Below the pieces are notes generated by a model, which saw only the letters and a program-made list of their open reading frames with translations, ran no database searches and had not been told where the DNA came from. Positions 1 to 5,230 of a stretch of DNA of 5,230 bases are shown here, in pieces. The stretch comes from CAYQDB01 sp964416195 (lineage in GTDB: Bacteria > Zixibacteria > MSB-5A5 > GN15 > FEB-12), in NCBI GenBank assembly GCA_964416195.1, contig CAYQDB010000057.1:1-5230 (forward strand). Reading direction: 5' to 3'. Within the stretch, counting starts at the first letter, position 1. Each line of letters opens with the position of its first letter. The translations under genes and the position numbers were made by a program.

Positions 1-2
1 AG

Positions 3-74
3 GCCCTGCGGATCACCCTTCTCGACGGGAAAGATGGCCTCAACGATGACGGTGATGAGCGACAATTACATTGA
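3..74 (+). pseudogene. Possible 3' remnant of an interrupted gene
   Basis: One frame is open from the window edge to a TGA at 72-74. It encodes a short acidic tail containing ITLLDGKDGLNDDGDE. The Asp/Gly-rich pattern after a beta-strand-like ITLLDG resembles the ends of some calcium-binding or surface-anchored repeat proteins, but the piece is too short for a family assignment. A second frame is also open from base 1 to a TAA at 100-102, so the open frame alone proves little. If real, this is the end of a host gene cut by the IS21-like element. It could equally be the non-coding left end of that element. Confidence 0.2.
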
Positions 75-108
75 CCGGGTCTTAAAGCTCGCAAGCTGCT
101 AATCTTTC

Positions 109-130
109 GGCCTCTAAAAGAAGGGAGGCC
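109..130 (+). promoter_or_regulatory. Hairpin covering the istA ribosome binding site
   Basis: GGCCTC (109-114) and GAGGCC (125-130) are perfect inverted repeats around a 10-base loop. The second arm and the adjacent loop contain the Shine-Dalgarno sequence GGGAGG (123-128), which lies 8 bases before the TTG start of istA at 137. If the 6-bp stem forms in the transcript it would hide the binding site. Combined with the weak TTG start, this would hold transposase translation low. The pairing is seen in the sequence; the regulatory role is inferred. Confidence 0.4.
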
Positions 131-136
131 AGCTGA

Positions 137-1624
137 TTGATTACAACTGATGAGCAGGTAAGGAGACTCATGAAATTGTCGCGAGAAAAGAACCAACCCT
201 TGGTCGTTTTAGCCGCCAAAGCCGGCATGGGTGAAAAAGCTGCACGAAAATATATACGATCCGGATTACTTCCGAGTCAGATGAAGAAACCGAGGGACTG
301 GCGAACGAGAGAGGATTCGTTCACCGATGTATGGCCTGAGGTGGAGGCACTGGTCAAAGAAGCTCCGAGATTGGAAGCCTTGACGCTTTTCCAAGAGCTG
401 CAACGCTGTTACCCCGGCAAGTTTCAAGACGGGCAACTACGAACCCTTCAACGGCGGATACGGGTCTGGCGTGGTCTTCACGGGCCAGACTCAGAAGTAT
501 TTTTCCCTCAAGTTCACCATCCTGGCATTCAAGGCCAGTCGGATTTCACCTCGATGAACGAGCTCGATATCACGATTGGGGGGCTGCTCTTTCCACATTT
601 GCTCTACCACTTTGTTTTGACATATTCGAACTGGGAATTTGTTCAGATCTGCTTCAGTGAGAGCTTTGAATCACTGAGCACGGGAATACAGAATGCGCTG
701 TGGTTTCTGGGCCGGGTTCCCACCGGGCATCATCGCACGGACAATCTCAGTGCCGCGACCTTCAAAGGGCAGGAGCGCCGGGAGTTCAACGAAGCGTACA
801 TGGCATTGATGCGTCACTACGGCATAAAGCCAACAAAGAATCAGCCCGGCAAATCCAACGAGAACGGGGATGTGGAACAATCACACCACCGGCTCAAGAA
901 ACGAGTCGACCAGGCATTACTTTTACGTGGCAGCCGCAACTTCACCAACCGTGGCGAATATGAAGAGTTCCTGCGCAAGATCATCGGCGACAAGAACCTC
1001 GACAGGAGCCAACGGCTGGAGGAGGAAATGGCCGTTATGAATCCTCTGCCGACNNNNNNNNNNTATCGCTTGATTGACTATCGAGAATTCAAAATGCCGG
1101 TCAGTCCCTGGTCCACGATTCGTGTGGCGAAGAACACCTACTCGGCGCCATCGCGTCTTATGCGGTACGAGGTGGTGGTGCGACTGTATGCCGAAAGGGT
1201 GGAGATCTACTTTGCCGGGCAGCGGGTAGCCGAAATGGAGCGGCTTCGTGGACAAGGAAAAGCCAGGATTGATTACCGGCACGTCATTGGATCCCTGGTT
1301 AAAAAACCGGGCGCCTTTGAGAACTATCGTTACCGGGAGGAGATGTTCCCCACCACTGTTTATCGACAGGCCTACGATTTGCTCCAGCAAGAGGATGCGA
1401 AGCATGCCAGTCGGAGATACCTCGTCATTTTGGAATGGGCCGCAACGAATTCCGAGTCTTGCATGGAACAATCGTTGAGAGAGCTAATAGATGTCGGCGA
1501 GGACCTTGATTTTGACAGGCTGGTTGAGATGTCCGAGAACCCGGTTGAGAAACCGCTCGATATCCATATTCCGCTTCCTGACATGGCAGCCTACGACGCG
1601 CTGATCGGAGAGGTGGCCCTATGA
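137..1624 (+). CDS. istA: IS21-family transposase IstA
   Basis: This is the DDE/RNase H-fold transposase that cuts and joins the ends of the IS21 element, acting with IstB. Its 495 residues are a normal IstA length. An N-terminal helix-turn-helix lies at about residues 16-42 (LVVLAAKAGMGEKAARKYI). The catalytic core follows at about 125-260. The likely triad is D136 (in QSDF), D202 (in RTDNLSAA) and E247 (in NENGDVEQSHHR). A C-terminal region contains STIRVAKNTYSAPSRL (about residues 325-345), a segment characteristic of IstA. The TTG start is chosen because GGGAGG lies 8 bases upstream. The stop overlaps the istB start as ATGA. Ten Ns at 1054-1063 leave residues 306-309 undetermined just after MNPLP, but the frame continues. 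The family call is firm. Whether this copy is intact cannot be settled across the gap. Confidence 0.95.
   Translation: MITTDEQVRRLMKLSREKNQPLVVLAAKAGMGEKAARKYIRSGLLPSQMKKPRDWRTREDSFTDVWPEVEALVKEAPRLEALTLFQELQRCYPGKFQDGQLRTLQRRIRVWRGLHGPDSEVFFPQVHHPGIQGQSDFTSMNELDITIGGLLFPHLLYHFVLTYSNWEFVQICFSESFESLSTGIQNALWFLGRVPTGHHRTDNLSAATFKGQERREFNEAYMALMRHYGIKPTKNQPGKSNENGDVEQSHHRLKKRVDQALLLRGSRNFTNRGEYEEFLRKIIGDKNLDRSQRLEEEMAVMNPLPXXXXYRLIDYREFKMPVSPWSTIRVAKNTYSAPSRLMRYEVVVRLYAERVEIYFAGQRVAEMERLRGQGKARIDYRHVIGSLVKKPGAFENYRYREEMFPTTVYRQAYDLLQQEDAKHASRRYLVILEWAATNSESCMEQSLRELIDVGEDLDFDRLVEMSENPVEKPLDIHIPLPDMAAYDALIGEVAL
1054..1063. other. Assembly gap (10 Ns) inside istA
   Basis: Ten consecutive undetermined bases follow CTGCCGAC. 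The reading frame is the same on both sides, and the flanking protein (MNPLP before, YRLIDYRE after) matches continuous IstA sequence, in which a PLP motif is normally followed within a few residues by a DYRE-like segment. The true missing length is therefore probably close to ten bases. Ten Ns can also be a placeholder joining two contigs, and a multicopy IS is a common place for a false join. Confidence 0.95.
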
Positions 1625-2397
1625 CAACGGAAATCGCCTTGAAGATGCTTTTGAAGTCGTTGCACCTGCCCTCTTTTGTCGACAACTACGAGGAGGTTGC
1701 CCGCAAGGCTGAACAGGAAGCCCTCACCTATGAACGTTATCTGCATGAGCTGGCCCAAAGGGAAATTTATGAACGGCAAAATCGCAAAATCGCGCAACTG
1801 CTCAAGAAGTCCAATTTACCGAGAGAAAAGACCCTGGAGACTTTTGAGCAGGTTCGGCTGTCACGAAAGATCCGTGCCTTGCTGCCAACTTTATGCGAAG
1901 GCAGTTTCCTTTCGCGCGCTGAAAATATTCTTGCCTTTGGAAATCCGGGGGCCGGGAAAACCCATCTTCTCTGCGGTATTGCCCATGAGTTGATCAAGCG
2001 GGGCCATGCCGTTTTGTTTACATCCGCGGCTATGTTGGTACAGAAGCTGCTCATTGCCAAAAGGGATCTGAAGCTAAGCCAGGAAATAAAGAGGCTGGAT
2101 AAGTTTGCGGCGATCCTGATTGACGATATCGGGTATGTGCAGCAGAACCGGGAAGAGATGGAGGCCCTCTTTACCCTCCTGGCGGAGAGGTACGAGCGCC
2201 GCAGCGTTCTGATTACAACCAATTTGGTGTTTTCCCAATGGGAGAAAATCTTCAAAGATCCGATGACGACGGCGGCCGCCGTTGATCGCCTGGTCCATCA
2301 TTCCGTGATCCTGGAGCTAAATATGAAGCATAGCTACCGGGCGGAAAAGGCTCGGGAGAATATGAAAATCGATTCGGCAGAAGAGGAGGTCAAATGA
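1621..2397 (+). CDS. istB: IS21-family helper ATPase IstB
   Basis: IstB is an AAA+ ATPase related to DnaC/DnaA-type loaders. It binds and remodels target DNA and stimulates IstA. All expected motifs are present in the 258 residues: an N-terminal helical region (1-95), Walker A GNPGAGKTH (107-115, K113), Walker B AILIDDIGY (164-172, D168/D169), sensor 1 LITTNL (197-202, N201), and DRLVHHS (222-228, R223) in the arginine-finger/lid region. The ATG overlaps the istA stop by four bases (ATGA). A GAGGT site at 1610-1614 lies six bases upstream, so translation is coupled to istA. The gene looks complete, with no missing key residue. Its 3' end overlaps the third gene in the same way. Confidence 0.96.
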   Translation: MTTEIALKMLLKSLHLPSFVDNYEEVARKAEQEALTYERYLHELAQREIYERQNRKIAQLLKKSNLPREKTLETFEQVRLSRKIRALLPTLCEGSFLSRAENILAFGNPGAGKTHLLCGIAHELIKRGHAVLFTSAAMLVQKLLIAKRDLKLSQEIKRLDKFAAILIDDIGYVQQNREEMEALFTLLAERYERRSVLITTNLVFSQWEKIFKDPMTTAAAVDRLVHHSVILELNMKHSYRAEKARENMKIDSAEEEVK

Positions 2398-3104
2398 GCG
2401 ACCGATCCCTTCCTCCACAAAATGAGCGGTTGAACCTGAAGCAAAATACTGGCTGGTTTCCGGCAGGAGAATCCTTTCGCAAGGCTCTGGATATACTATC
2501 TGACGGTGCATTCAGGCTTTTTGTCTATCTTTGTCTTGAGGCTGACCGGCGCAACGGGCGCTTTCAGGCAACTCATAAGGAACTGGCATTAGCTCTGAGA
2601 AAGTCCAAGCGAGCGGTGGGGGCTTACATAACGGAACTTGTAGCCAGAGGAATCTGCGACGTGAGTTCCGGAAAGAACCAGTTTTTCCCTACAATATTCC
2701 AGATCTCGGACAGTTACTGGCCCTATCATCGGTTAAACAATTGCCCCGAGTCATTGGAGCCTTACGTAGAATCGGTACGTACCTGCTTTTTATCCCTTGG
2801 TTGCGGAAGCGGTAAGTTCGGAGCCTCCGAAGCAGCGGATGCCAGGAAATTGCAACAACGCGGCATTCCCCTGGAGTTGCTTGAAGAGGCCATGCTCATA
2901 GGAGCGTGCCGGAAATACAACTCCTGGTTTGAAGGTCAGGCTGCAGAACCTATCCAAAGCCTGCGTTACTTCGACCAGATAATTGCCGAAATCCAGAAGG
3001 AACCTTTACCCTCAGGTTATTCGACGTACCTTCGAGAAAAGATCAAGCGCCTTGATGCCTTGTGGAATGAAGCCGTCAAATCAGGTACACCAACTCAAAG
3101 ATAG
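2394..3104 (+). CDS. Winged-helix DNA-binding-like accessory protein of the IS21 operon
   Basis: This 236-residue protein is not part of the minimal istA-istB set. About residues 33-105 look like a winged helix: a helical LSDGAFRLFVYLCLEADR is followed by THKELALALRKSKRAVGAYITELVARG, the pattern of a helix-turn-helix with recognition helix, as in replication-initiator and DnaD-like N-terminal domains. A C-terminal helical part (about 145-200) contains RGIPLELLEEAMLIGACRKY and EPIQSLRYFDQII. There is no signal peptide, membrane segment or catalytic motif. AGGAGG at 2384-2389 sits four bases before the ATG, and the start overlaps the istB stop as ATGA, so it is tightly coupled. A role in element end binding, target choice or expression control is inferred from position and fold. 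From memory, similar genes accompany some IS21 elements. The function is unknown. The coding region ends in TAG at 3102-3104. Confidence 0.85.
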   Translation: MSDRSLPPQNERLNLKQNTGWFPAGESFRKALDILSDGAFRLFVYLCLEADRRNGRFQATHKELALALRKSKRAVGAYITELVARGICDVSSGKNQFFPTIFQISDSYWPYHRLNNCPESLEPYVESVRTCFLSLGCGSGKFGASEAADARKLQQRGIPLELLEEAMLIGACRKYNSWFEGQAAEPIQSLRYFDQIIAEIQKEPLPSGYSTYLREKIKRLDALWNEAVKSGTPTQR

Positions 3105-3145
3105 CAGGAACAACTGCCTTTAAAGGAGACCATTCAATAACAGAA

Positions 3146-3205
3146 AGTGTGATTTTGAATGAGGCAACGGATTGCCGGATAGTGTGATTTTCCATGAGGC
3201 AACAG
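3146..3205 (+). repeat. Two direct repeats at the IS21 right end
   Basis: Two 25-base units, at 3146-3170 and 3181-3205, share AGTGTGATTTT and ATGAGGCAAC and differ at only three positions (22 of 25 identical). Their starts are 35 bases apart. IS21-family ends characteristically hold several copies of a transposase-binding repeat, so these are probably IstA binding sites. The spacer holds a small perfect stem, GGCAA (3163-3167) with TTGCC (3172-3176) around CGGA. No T-tract follows directly, so it is not a convincing terminator. Confidence 0.75.
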
Positions 3206-3218
3206 GGTAAGAATCGGC

Positions 3219-3234
3219 AACTTAGGGCCCGCGC
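3219..3234 (+). repeat. Inner-side terminal inverted repeat of the ISAzo13-like element
   Basis: AACTTAGGGCCCGCGC is the exact reverse complement of 5167-5182. Beyond the perfect block, the next 16 bases (to 3250) match the other end at 11 of 16 positions, giving a terminal repeat of about 26-30 bp. The outer bases AACT probably belong to a palindromic target, with TA (3223-3224) as the duplicated target and GGGCCC at 3225 as the element tip. This end lies just beyond the transposase stop codon. Confidence 0.88.
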
Positions 3235-3256
3235 AAAAATAAATGTACATAATCAG

Positions 3257-4225
3257 CTATGAGCGAAAGGCCTTTGCATAGTCATTAGGAGCAATAGTGT
3301 AGTTCCATTTTGGCAAAATGTCATGTGGAAGCAGGCGAAGCTGGCGGCGCTCTTCCTTTGTAGGTGAGATGCCCGTGTCATAGGCAGTTTGATCAAAATA
3401 AGCAGTTACCCGCAAGCCGGTTTGGGTGTTTGTGGTGCGAATAAATTTTAGTATTTTCTCGTAACTGGTCAAAGGCTCACCAGCCCAGTTCTTTGATATT
3501 TCCGAAAACAGCCGGTGTTCGACAGGATTCCACTTCGAAGTTCCCGTGGGATAGTGCGCAATGGTTACCGTGAGGCCAAAACGATTGCAGAGCTGCTTCT
3601 GGATTTCCGTTTTCCAGGCATACGTCCTGCACGAATTGCTCCCGCCGGGATCAGCCAAAATCAGGAGGCGGCTGATCTCGGGATAGCGCCGTAAGCCTTC
3701 TCGATACCACCATGTTGCAATGGAACGGACTGCGAAGCGGGCTGTATCGTGTGAGATTCCAACAAAAATTGAACCACGGTTGGCGAGGAGGTCGTAGATT
3801 CCGTAAGGAATAGCGACGCCGATTGAGTCCGTACGGAAGTCATGATCGTTGACGAGGATGGGCGATTGTCCCCAACGGCTTCCCGCATTTTTAAAGTTGC
3901 CGACCAGTTCACGCTTTTTCGTATCGACGCTGATGATAGGATGACGCCGACGGTGGAAACCGGTTCGAAGTTCAGAGATGTATTCAAATTGCCGATCGCG
4001 GTCTGGACTGGAGTCCGTAGGAAGCATCTTGTGGTTGACGCGAAGAGAGTAGCCCATTTGGTGAAGAAGGCGGGCGACGGTATTGGATGAAACAAAAATT
4101 TCGGCTGCTGCAAGAAAGGCAGCGATTTTATCAGTGGTTCTGCGACTCCATTTCAAGCCGGTCATTGGATCGCCGGCCGTATCGTGTTCCAGAAGCATTT
4201 CGATAGCGGCGACTATTTCAGGCGT
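3257..4225 (-). CDS. ISAzo13-family transposase, DDE catalytic part (reached by -1 frameshift)
   Basis: This frame encodes the catalytic domain. The first codons after the presumed slip read TPEIVAAIE and continue into MLLEHDTAGDPMTGLKWS, the usual ISAzo13 linker just before the DDE domain. The first in-frame ATG is at 4198 and has no ribosome binding site, which argues against independent initiation. Counting from that ATG (313 residues), the likely triad is D92 (in SVDTKK), D183 (in LADPGGSNS) and E227 (in TSKWNPVEHRLFS). DPGG replaces the DGGG more usual in my recollection of the family; the aspartate is kept. The domain runs to TAG at 3257-3259, close to the terminal repeat. With the upstream frame it would form a 572-residue transposase. 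No internal stop interrupts it, so the element may be active. Confidence 0.88.
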   Translation of the reverse strand, partial: TPEIVAAIEMLLEHDTAGDPMTGLKWSRRTTDKIAAFLAAAEIFVSSNTVARLLHQMGYSLRVNHKMLPTDSSPDRDRQFEYISELRTGFHRRRHPIISVDTKKRELVGNFKNAGSRWGQSPILVNDHDFRTDSIGVAIPYGIYDLLANRGSIFVGISHDTARFAVRSIATWWYREGLRRYPEISRLLILADPGGSNSCRTYAWKTEIQKQLCNRFGLTVTIAHYPTGTSKWNPVEHRLFSEISKNWAGEPLTSYEKILKFIRTTNTQTGLRVTAYFDQTAYDTGISPTKEERRQLRLLPHDILPKWNYTIAPNDYAKAFRS

Positions 4226-4233
4226 TTTTTTTC
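4203..4233 (-). promoter_or_regulatory. Probable -1 programmed frameshift site
   Basis: On the minus strand the upstream gene reads GAA AAA AAA CGC CTG AAA TAG. The eight-A run (4232-4225) contains the classic slippery heptamer A AAA AAA in the correct phase. A -1 slip moves ribosomes into the frame of the DDE domain, and the zero frame stops only three codons later at 4215-4213. A weak stem (ATAGT 4216-4212 with GCTAT 4207-4203, loop CGCC, one G-U pair) begins eight bases after the heptamer, a suitable spacing for a stimulator but of low stability. Transcriptional slippage on the A run would give the same fusion. An undercounted homopolymer (true A9) would mimic it. Confidence 0.72.
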
Positions 4234-4974
4234 CACTGGTTTTCGTCCGGCGCCAGCCCGCCGCATACGACCGATCTCGACATCCTTGTCCAACAGCTGT
4301 TGTCGTCCTCGAGCCACGGTGTGTGAACCGATGCCAAGAAAGTCGGCCAGTTGTGCATCACCGCCGCGGCCCAGCCGGAGAGATTCCAGTCCCGCATACA
4401 ACCGGCGTTGTTGCTCATCGAGCAGGCTGTAGAAAAGGACGATCGCAGCTTTGAGTTCGTTTGGCGGAACCTCCAGCTTGGAGAAATCGGTCAGAACAGG
4501 AACGGATCCGGCGGTGCGGCGCTCCAGCAATTGAACGCGTCGCACATCAGAGCTGGCAGATGTATACAGGTACAAACCGAAAACCCGCTGCCGCGATATT
4601 CTGTCTTGACGGACAAGCTGCAGCAAGGCGTCATGAACCTCGACATGTAAGGACTCGGCCAATTCCTCGGCGAAATAGCCCGCCGCGGATTGGTTCACGA
4701 AGTTCTCGGCGGTATTTAACAAAGTGCCGTATCGAGAAAACCACACGGATTGATACGACCAAAGGCCGTCGTCATCGAATCGAGCGATCTCGCTCAGCGT
4801 ATAGTAGCGGCCGCGGTGCGAATAACTGGTGAAGTGATCCAGTTCACGCAACTTCCGGAAAACGGTGACGTCGACGGTACAGCCCAGAGCTTCCTTGATA
4901 TGGTTCAAATCGGCAATTTGATGACGCATTACAAACTGACGTACAGCGGCGGCGGAAAACGTATGCTGTCTCAT
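4213..4974 (-). CDS. ISAzo13-family transposase, N-terminal DNA-binding part with extra winged-helix region
   Basis: This 253-residue frame holds three DNA-binding-like segments. Residues 8-65 look like a winged helix ending in FTSYSHRGRYYTLSEIARF, with a beta-hairpin wing at SHRGRYYTL. Residues 83-140 look like a second one (GTLLNTAENFVNQSAAGYFAEEL through VFGLYLYTS). Residues 180-245 match the normal N-terminus of ISAzo13 transposases, including RLYAGLESLRLGRGG, FLGIGSHTVARGRQQL and RMRRAGAGRKP. The first 170 residues are thus an extension beyond the roughly 400-residue transposase I associate with the family. I recall similar winged-helix pairs as separate proteins, but cannot verify this. 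Translation stops at 4215-4213 just after the slippery run, so without frameshifting it would release a DNA-binding protein lacking the catalytic domain, a plausible repressor. The ATG lies 25 bases from the nearest strong AGGAGG, so the start is uncertain; an in-frame ATT at 4977 is the only nearby alternative. Confidence 0.82.
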   Translation of the reverse strand: MRQHTFSAAAVRQFVMRHQIADLNHIKEALGCTVDVTVFRKLRELDHFTSYSHRGRYYTLSEIARFDDDGLWSYQSVWFSRYGTLLNTAENFVNQSAAGYFAEELAESLHVEVHDALLQLVRQDRISRQRVFGLYLYTSASSDVRRVQLLERRTAGSVPVLTDFSKLEVPPNELKAAIVLFYSLLDEQQRRLYAGLESLRLGRGGDAQLADFLGIGSHTVARGRQQLLDKDVEIGRMRRAGAGRKPVEKKRLK

Positions 4975-4975
4975 A

Positions 4976-5022
4976 ATGTTATAGTTCCGACTATGTCGGC
5001 CTCCTGATCGGAACTATAACAT
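4976..5022 (-). promoter_or_regulatory. Perfect 15-bp inverted repeat, probable operator at the transposase start
   Basis: ATGTTATAGTTCCGA at 4976-4990 is the exact reverse complement of 5008-5022, with a 17-base spacer. On the minus strand the spacer contains AGGAGG (5005-5000), the only strong ribosome binding motif before the transposase, and one arm ends one base before the ATG at 4974. The distal arm contains a candidate -10 box. Such a long perfect palindrome over promoter, binding site and start fits an operator for a dimeric repressor, most simply the winged-helix part of the transposase itself. If both arms are transcribed it could also be an RNA hairpin presenting the binding site in its loop. 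Confidence 0.6.
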
Positions 5023-5041
5023 AATAAGACTTCGTGGTCTA
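5013..5041 (-). promoter_or_regulatory. Candidate promoter of the ISAzo13-like transposase
   Basis: Reading the minus strand, TAGACC (5041-5036, 4 of 6 to the sigma-70 -35 consensus) is separated by 17 bases from TATAGT (5018-5013, 5 of 6 to the -10). Transcription would begin near 5006, directly before the AGGAGG. The -10 lies inside the distal arm of the palindrome, so a protein bound there would block it. A rival pair, TTGCTT (5051-5046) with TATTAT (5026-5021), has a less favourable 19-base spacing. The remainder of the roughly 190-base leader (to 5166) shows no gene. Confidence 0.4.
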
Positions 5042-5166
5042 TTAAAAGCAACCATGAATAAATCGCTTGTCATTCCATGTTTTCAGAAGGATATGCGTCT
5101 TATGCAGCATCAAAGTCGCTAAAGAAATAATGATCTATGACCGACTGTAAATGAATAGTTAATTAT

Positions 5167-5182
5167 GCGCGGGCCCTAAGTT
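5167..5182 (-). repeat. Promoter-side terminal inverted repeat of the ISAzo13-like element
   Basis: GCGCGGGCCCTAAGTT is the exact reverse complement of 3219-3234, and an imperfect match continues inward to 5151. The element tip is probably GGGCCC ending at 5176, followed by TA (5177-5178) as the second copy of the duplicated target. The full repeat borders the A/T-rich leader of the transposase gene. Confidence 0.88.
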
Positions 5183-5230
5183 TGGTACTTTCGCGGCTGG
5201 AGGATGATTGGGAATCTCGATACGGTATCC
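5177..5230. other. Flank beyond the ISAzo13-like element, no gene recognised
   Basis: This is the other side of the ISAzo13 insertion site, continuing the sequence that ends at 3224. With the element removed, the joined sequence runs ...ATCGGCAACTTAAGTTTGG... and onward to the window edge. It holds no recognisable gene or RNA. AGTTTGGTACTTT here loosely resembles the AGTGTGATTTT core of the IS21 repeats, about 35 bases beyond the last one once rejoined, but the similarity is too weak to call a third repeat. Confidence 0.4.

Larger units (their letters stand above)
109..3205 (+). mobile_element. IS21-family insertion sequence with an extra third gene
   Basis: The element carries istA and istB in the IS21 order, followed by a coupled third gene. 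The right end is placed near 3204 because the last direct repeat finishes in ...GGCAACA and IS21-family elements usually begin TG and end CA. The left end cannot be placed. The inverted counterpart of the right-end repeat (expected TGTTGCCTCA...AATCACACT) is not visible in bases 1-136, so the true terminus may lie upstream of the window. No target duplication could be identified. The start given here is the minimum supported extent, taken from the istA leader hairpin. Confidence 0.7.
3225..5176 (-). mobile_element. Complete ISAzo13-like insertion sequence
   Basis: An element of about 1.95 kb has matching GGGCCCGCGC tips in inverted orientation and TA on both outer sides (3223-3224 and 5177-5178). 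It encodes a transposase in two frames on the minus strand and no cargo. Removing the element and one TA restores AACTTAAGTT, a perfect palindrome, as the presumed target. The boundary could move a few bases outward if the palindrome is instead part of the terminal repeat. The family call rests on the DDE domain, whose motifs match the ISAzo13 / Rhodopirellula-type transposase DDE domain. The element lies about 20 bp past the last IS21 repeat and faces the IS21 operon. Confidence 0.85.

Noticed and set aside
71..103. istA promoter from TTGACC (71-76) and GCTAAT (98-103)
   Set aside because: The 21-base spacing is too long for a sigma-70 promoter and the -10 match is only 4 of 6.
923..1471. 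182-residue open frame on the minus strand
   Set aside because: It lies fully inside istA on the opposite strand, crosses the N gap and shows no recognisable motif. It is a shadow of the real gene.
1767..2255. 162-residue open frame on the minus strand
   Set aside because: It lies inside istB, antisense to the Walker motifs, with low-complexity Ser/Arg-rich sequence. It is a shadow.
3163..3191. Rho-independent terminator after the IS21 operon
   Set aside because: The GGCAA/TTGCC stem is only 5 bp and the nearest T-run is over ten bases away, inside the second repeat.
3146..3205. CRISPR-like repeat-spacer arrangement
   Set aside because: There are only two imperfect units with a 10-base spacer, no cas genes, and an IS21 end context that explains them better.
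4157..4177. GCCGG/CCGGC hairpin as a frameshift stimulator
   Set aside because: It begins nearly 50 bases after the slippery run, too far for a typical stimulator. The weaker stem at 4203-4216 has better spacing.
3842..4454. Plus-strand open frames opposite the ISAzo13-like transposase
   Set aside because: They are antisense to well-supported DDE and helix-turn-helix coding sequence and show no domain signature.

Overview
The window consists almost entirely of two adjacent insertion sequences. No housekeeping gene is visible that would identify the host. The sequence looks like a bacterial draft or metagenome scaffold, because a run of 10 Ns lies inside the first gene. Base composition is moderate. 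Both transposon families are widespread, so I name no taxon.

Region 1 (about 1-136) is a short leader. It may carry the last codons of an interrupted gene, and it has a hairpin that covers the ribosome binding site of the next gene.

Region 2 (about 109-3205, + strand) is an IS21-family element with three translationally coupled genes: istA (DDE transposase), istB (AAA+ helper ATPase) and a third gene for a winged-helix protein. The genes overlap by ATGA at both junctions, so they read as one operon. The right end has two 25-bp direct repeats at a 35-bp period, as expected for multiple transposase-binding sites at an IS21 terminus. No matching left end is visible within the 136 bp before istA.

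Region 3 (about 3225-5176, - strand) is a complete ISAzo13-like element. It is bounded by terminal inverted repeats that are perfect over 14-16 bp, and by a probable TA target duplication. Its transposase is split into two frames. The upstream frame carries a paired winged-helix-like region plus the N-terminal helix-turn-helix of the transposase, and the downstream frame carries the DDE catalytic domain. They meet at an A AAA AAA heptamer in the correct phase for a -1 frameshift, which would give a 572-residue product. A perfect 15-bp inverted repeat sits over the probable promoter and start region, suggesting autoregulation.

Region 4 (5177-5230) is a short flank with no recognisable gene. 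Rejoining it across the ISAzo13 element reconstructs a palindromic TA-centred target about 20 bp beyond the last IS21 repeat.

The most unusual points are the extended, frameshifted ISAzo13-type transposase with its palindromic control region, and the third, DNA-binding-like gene in the IS21 operon. I see no defence system, CRISPR array, RNA gene or other cargo.
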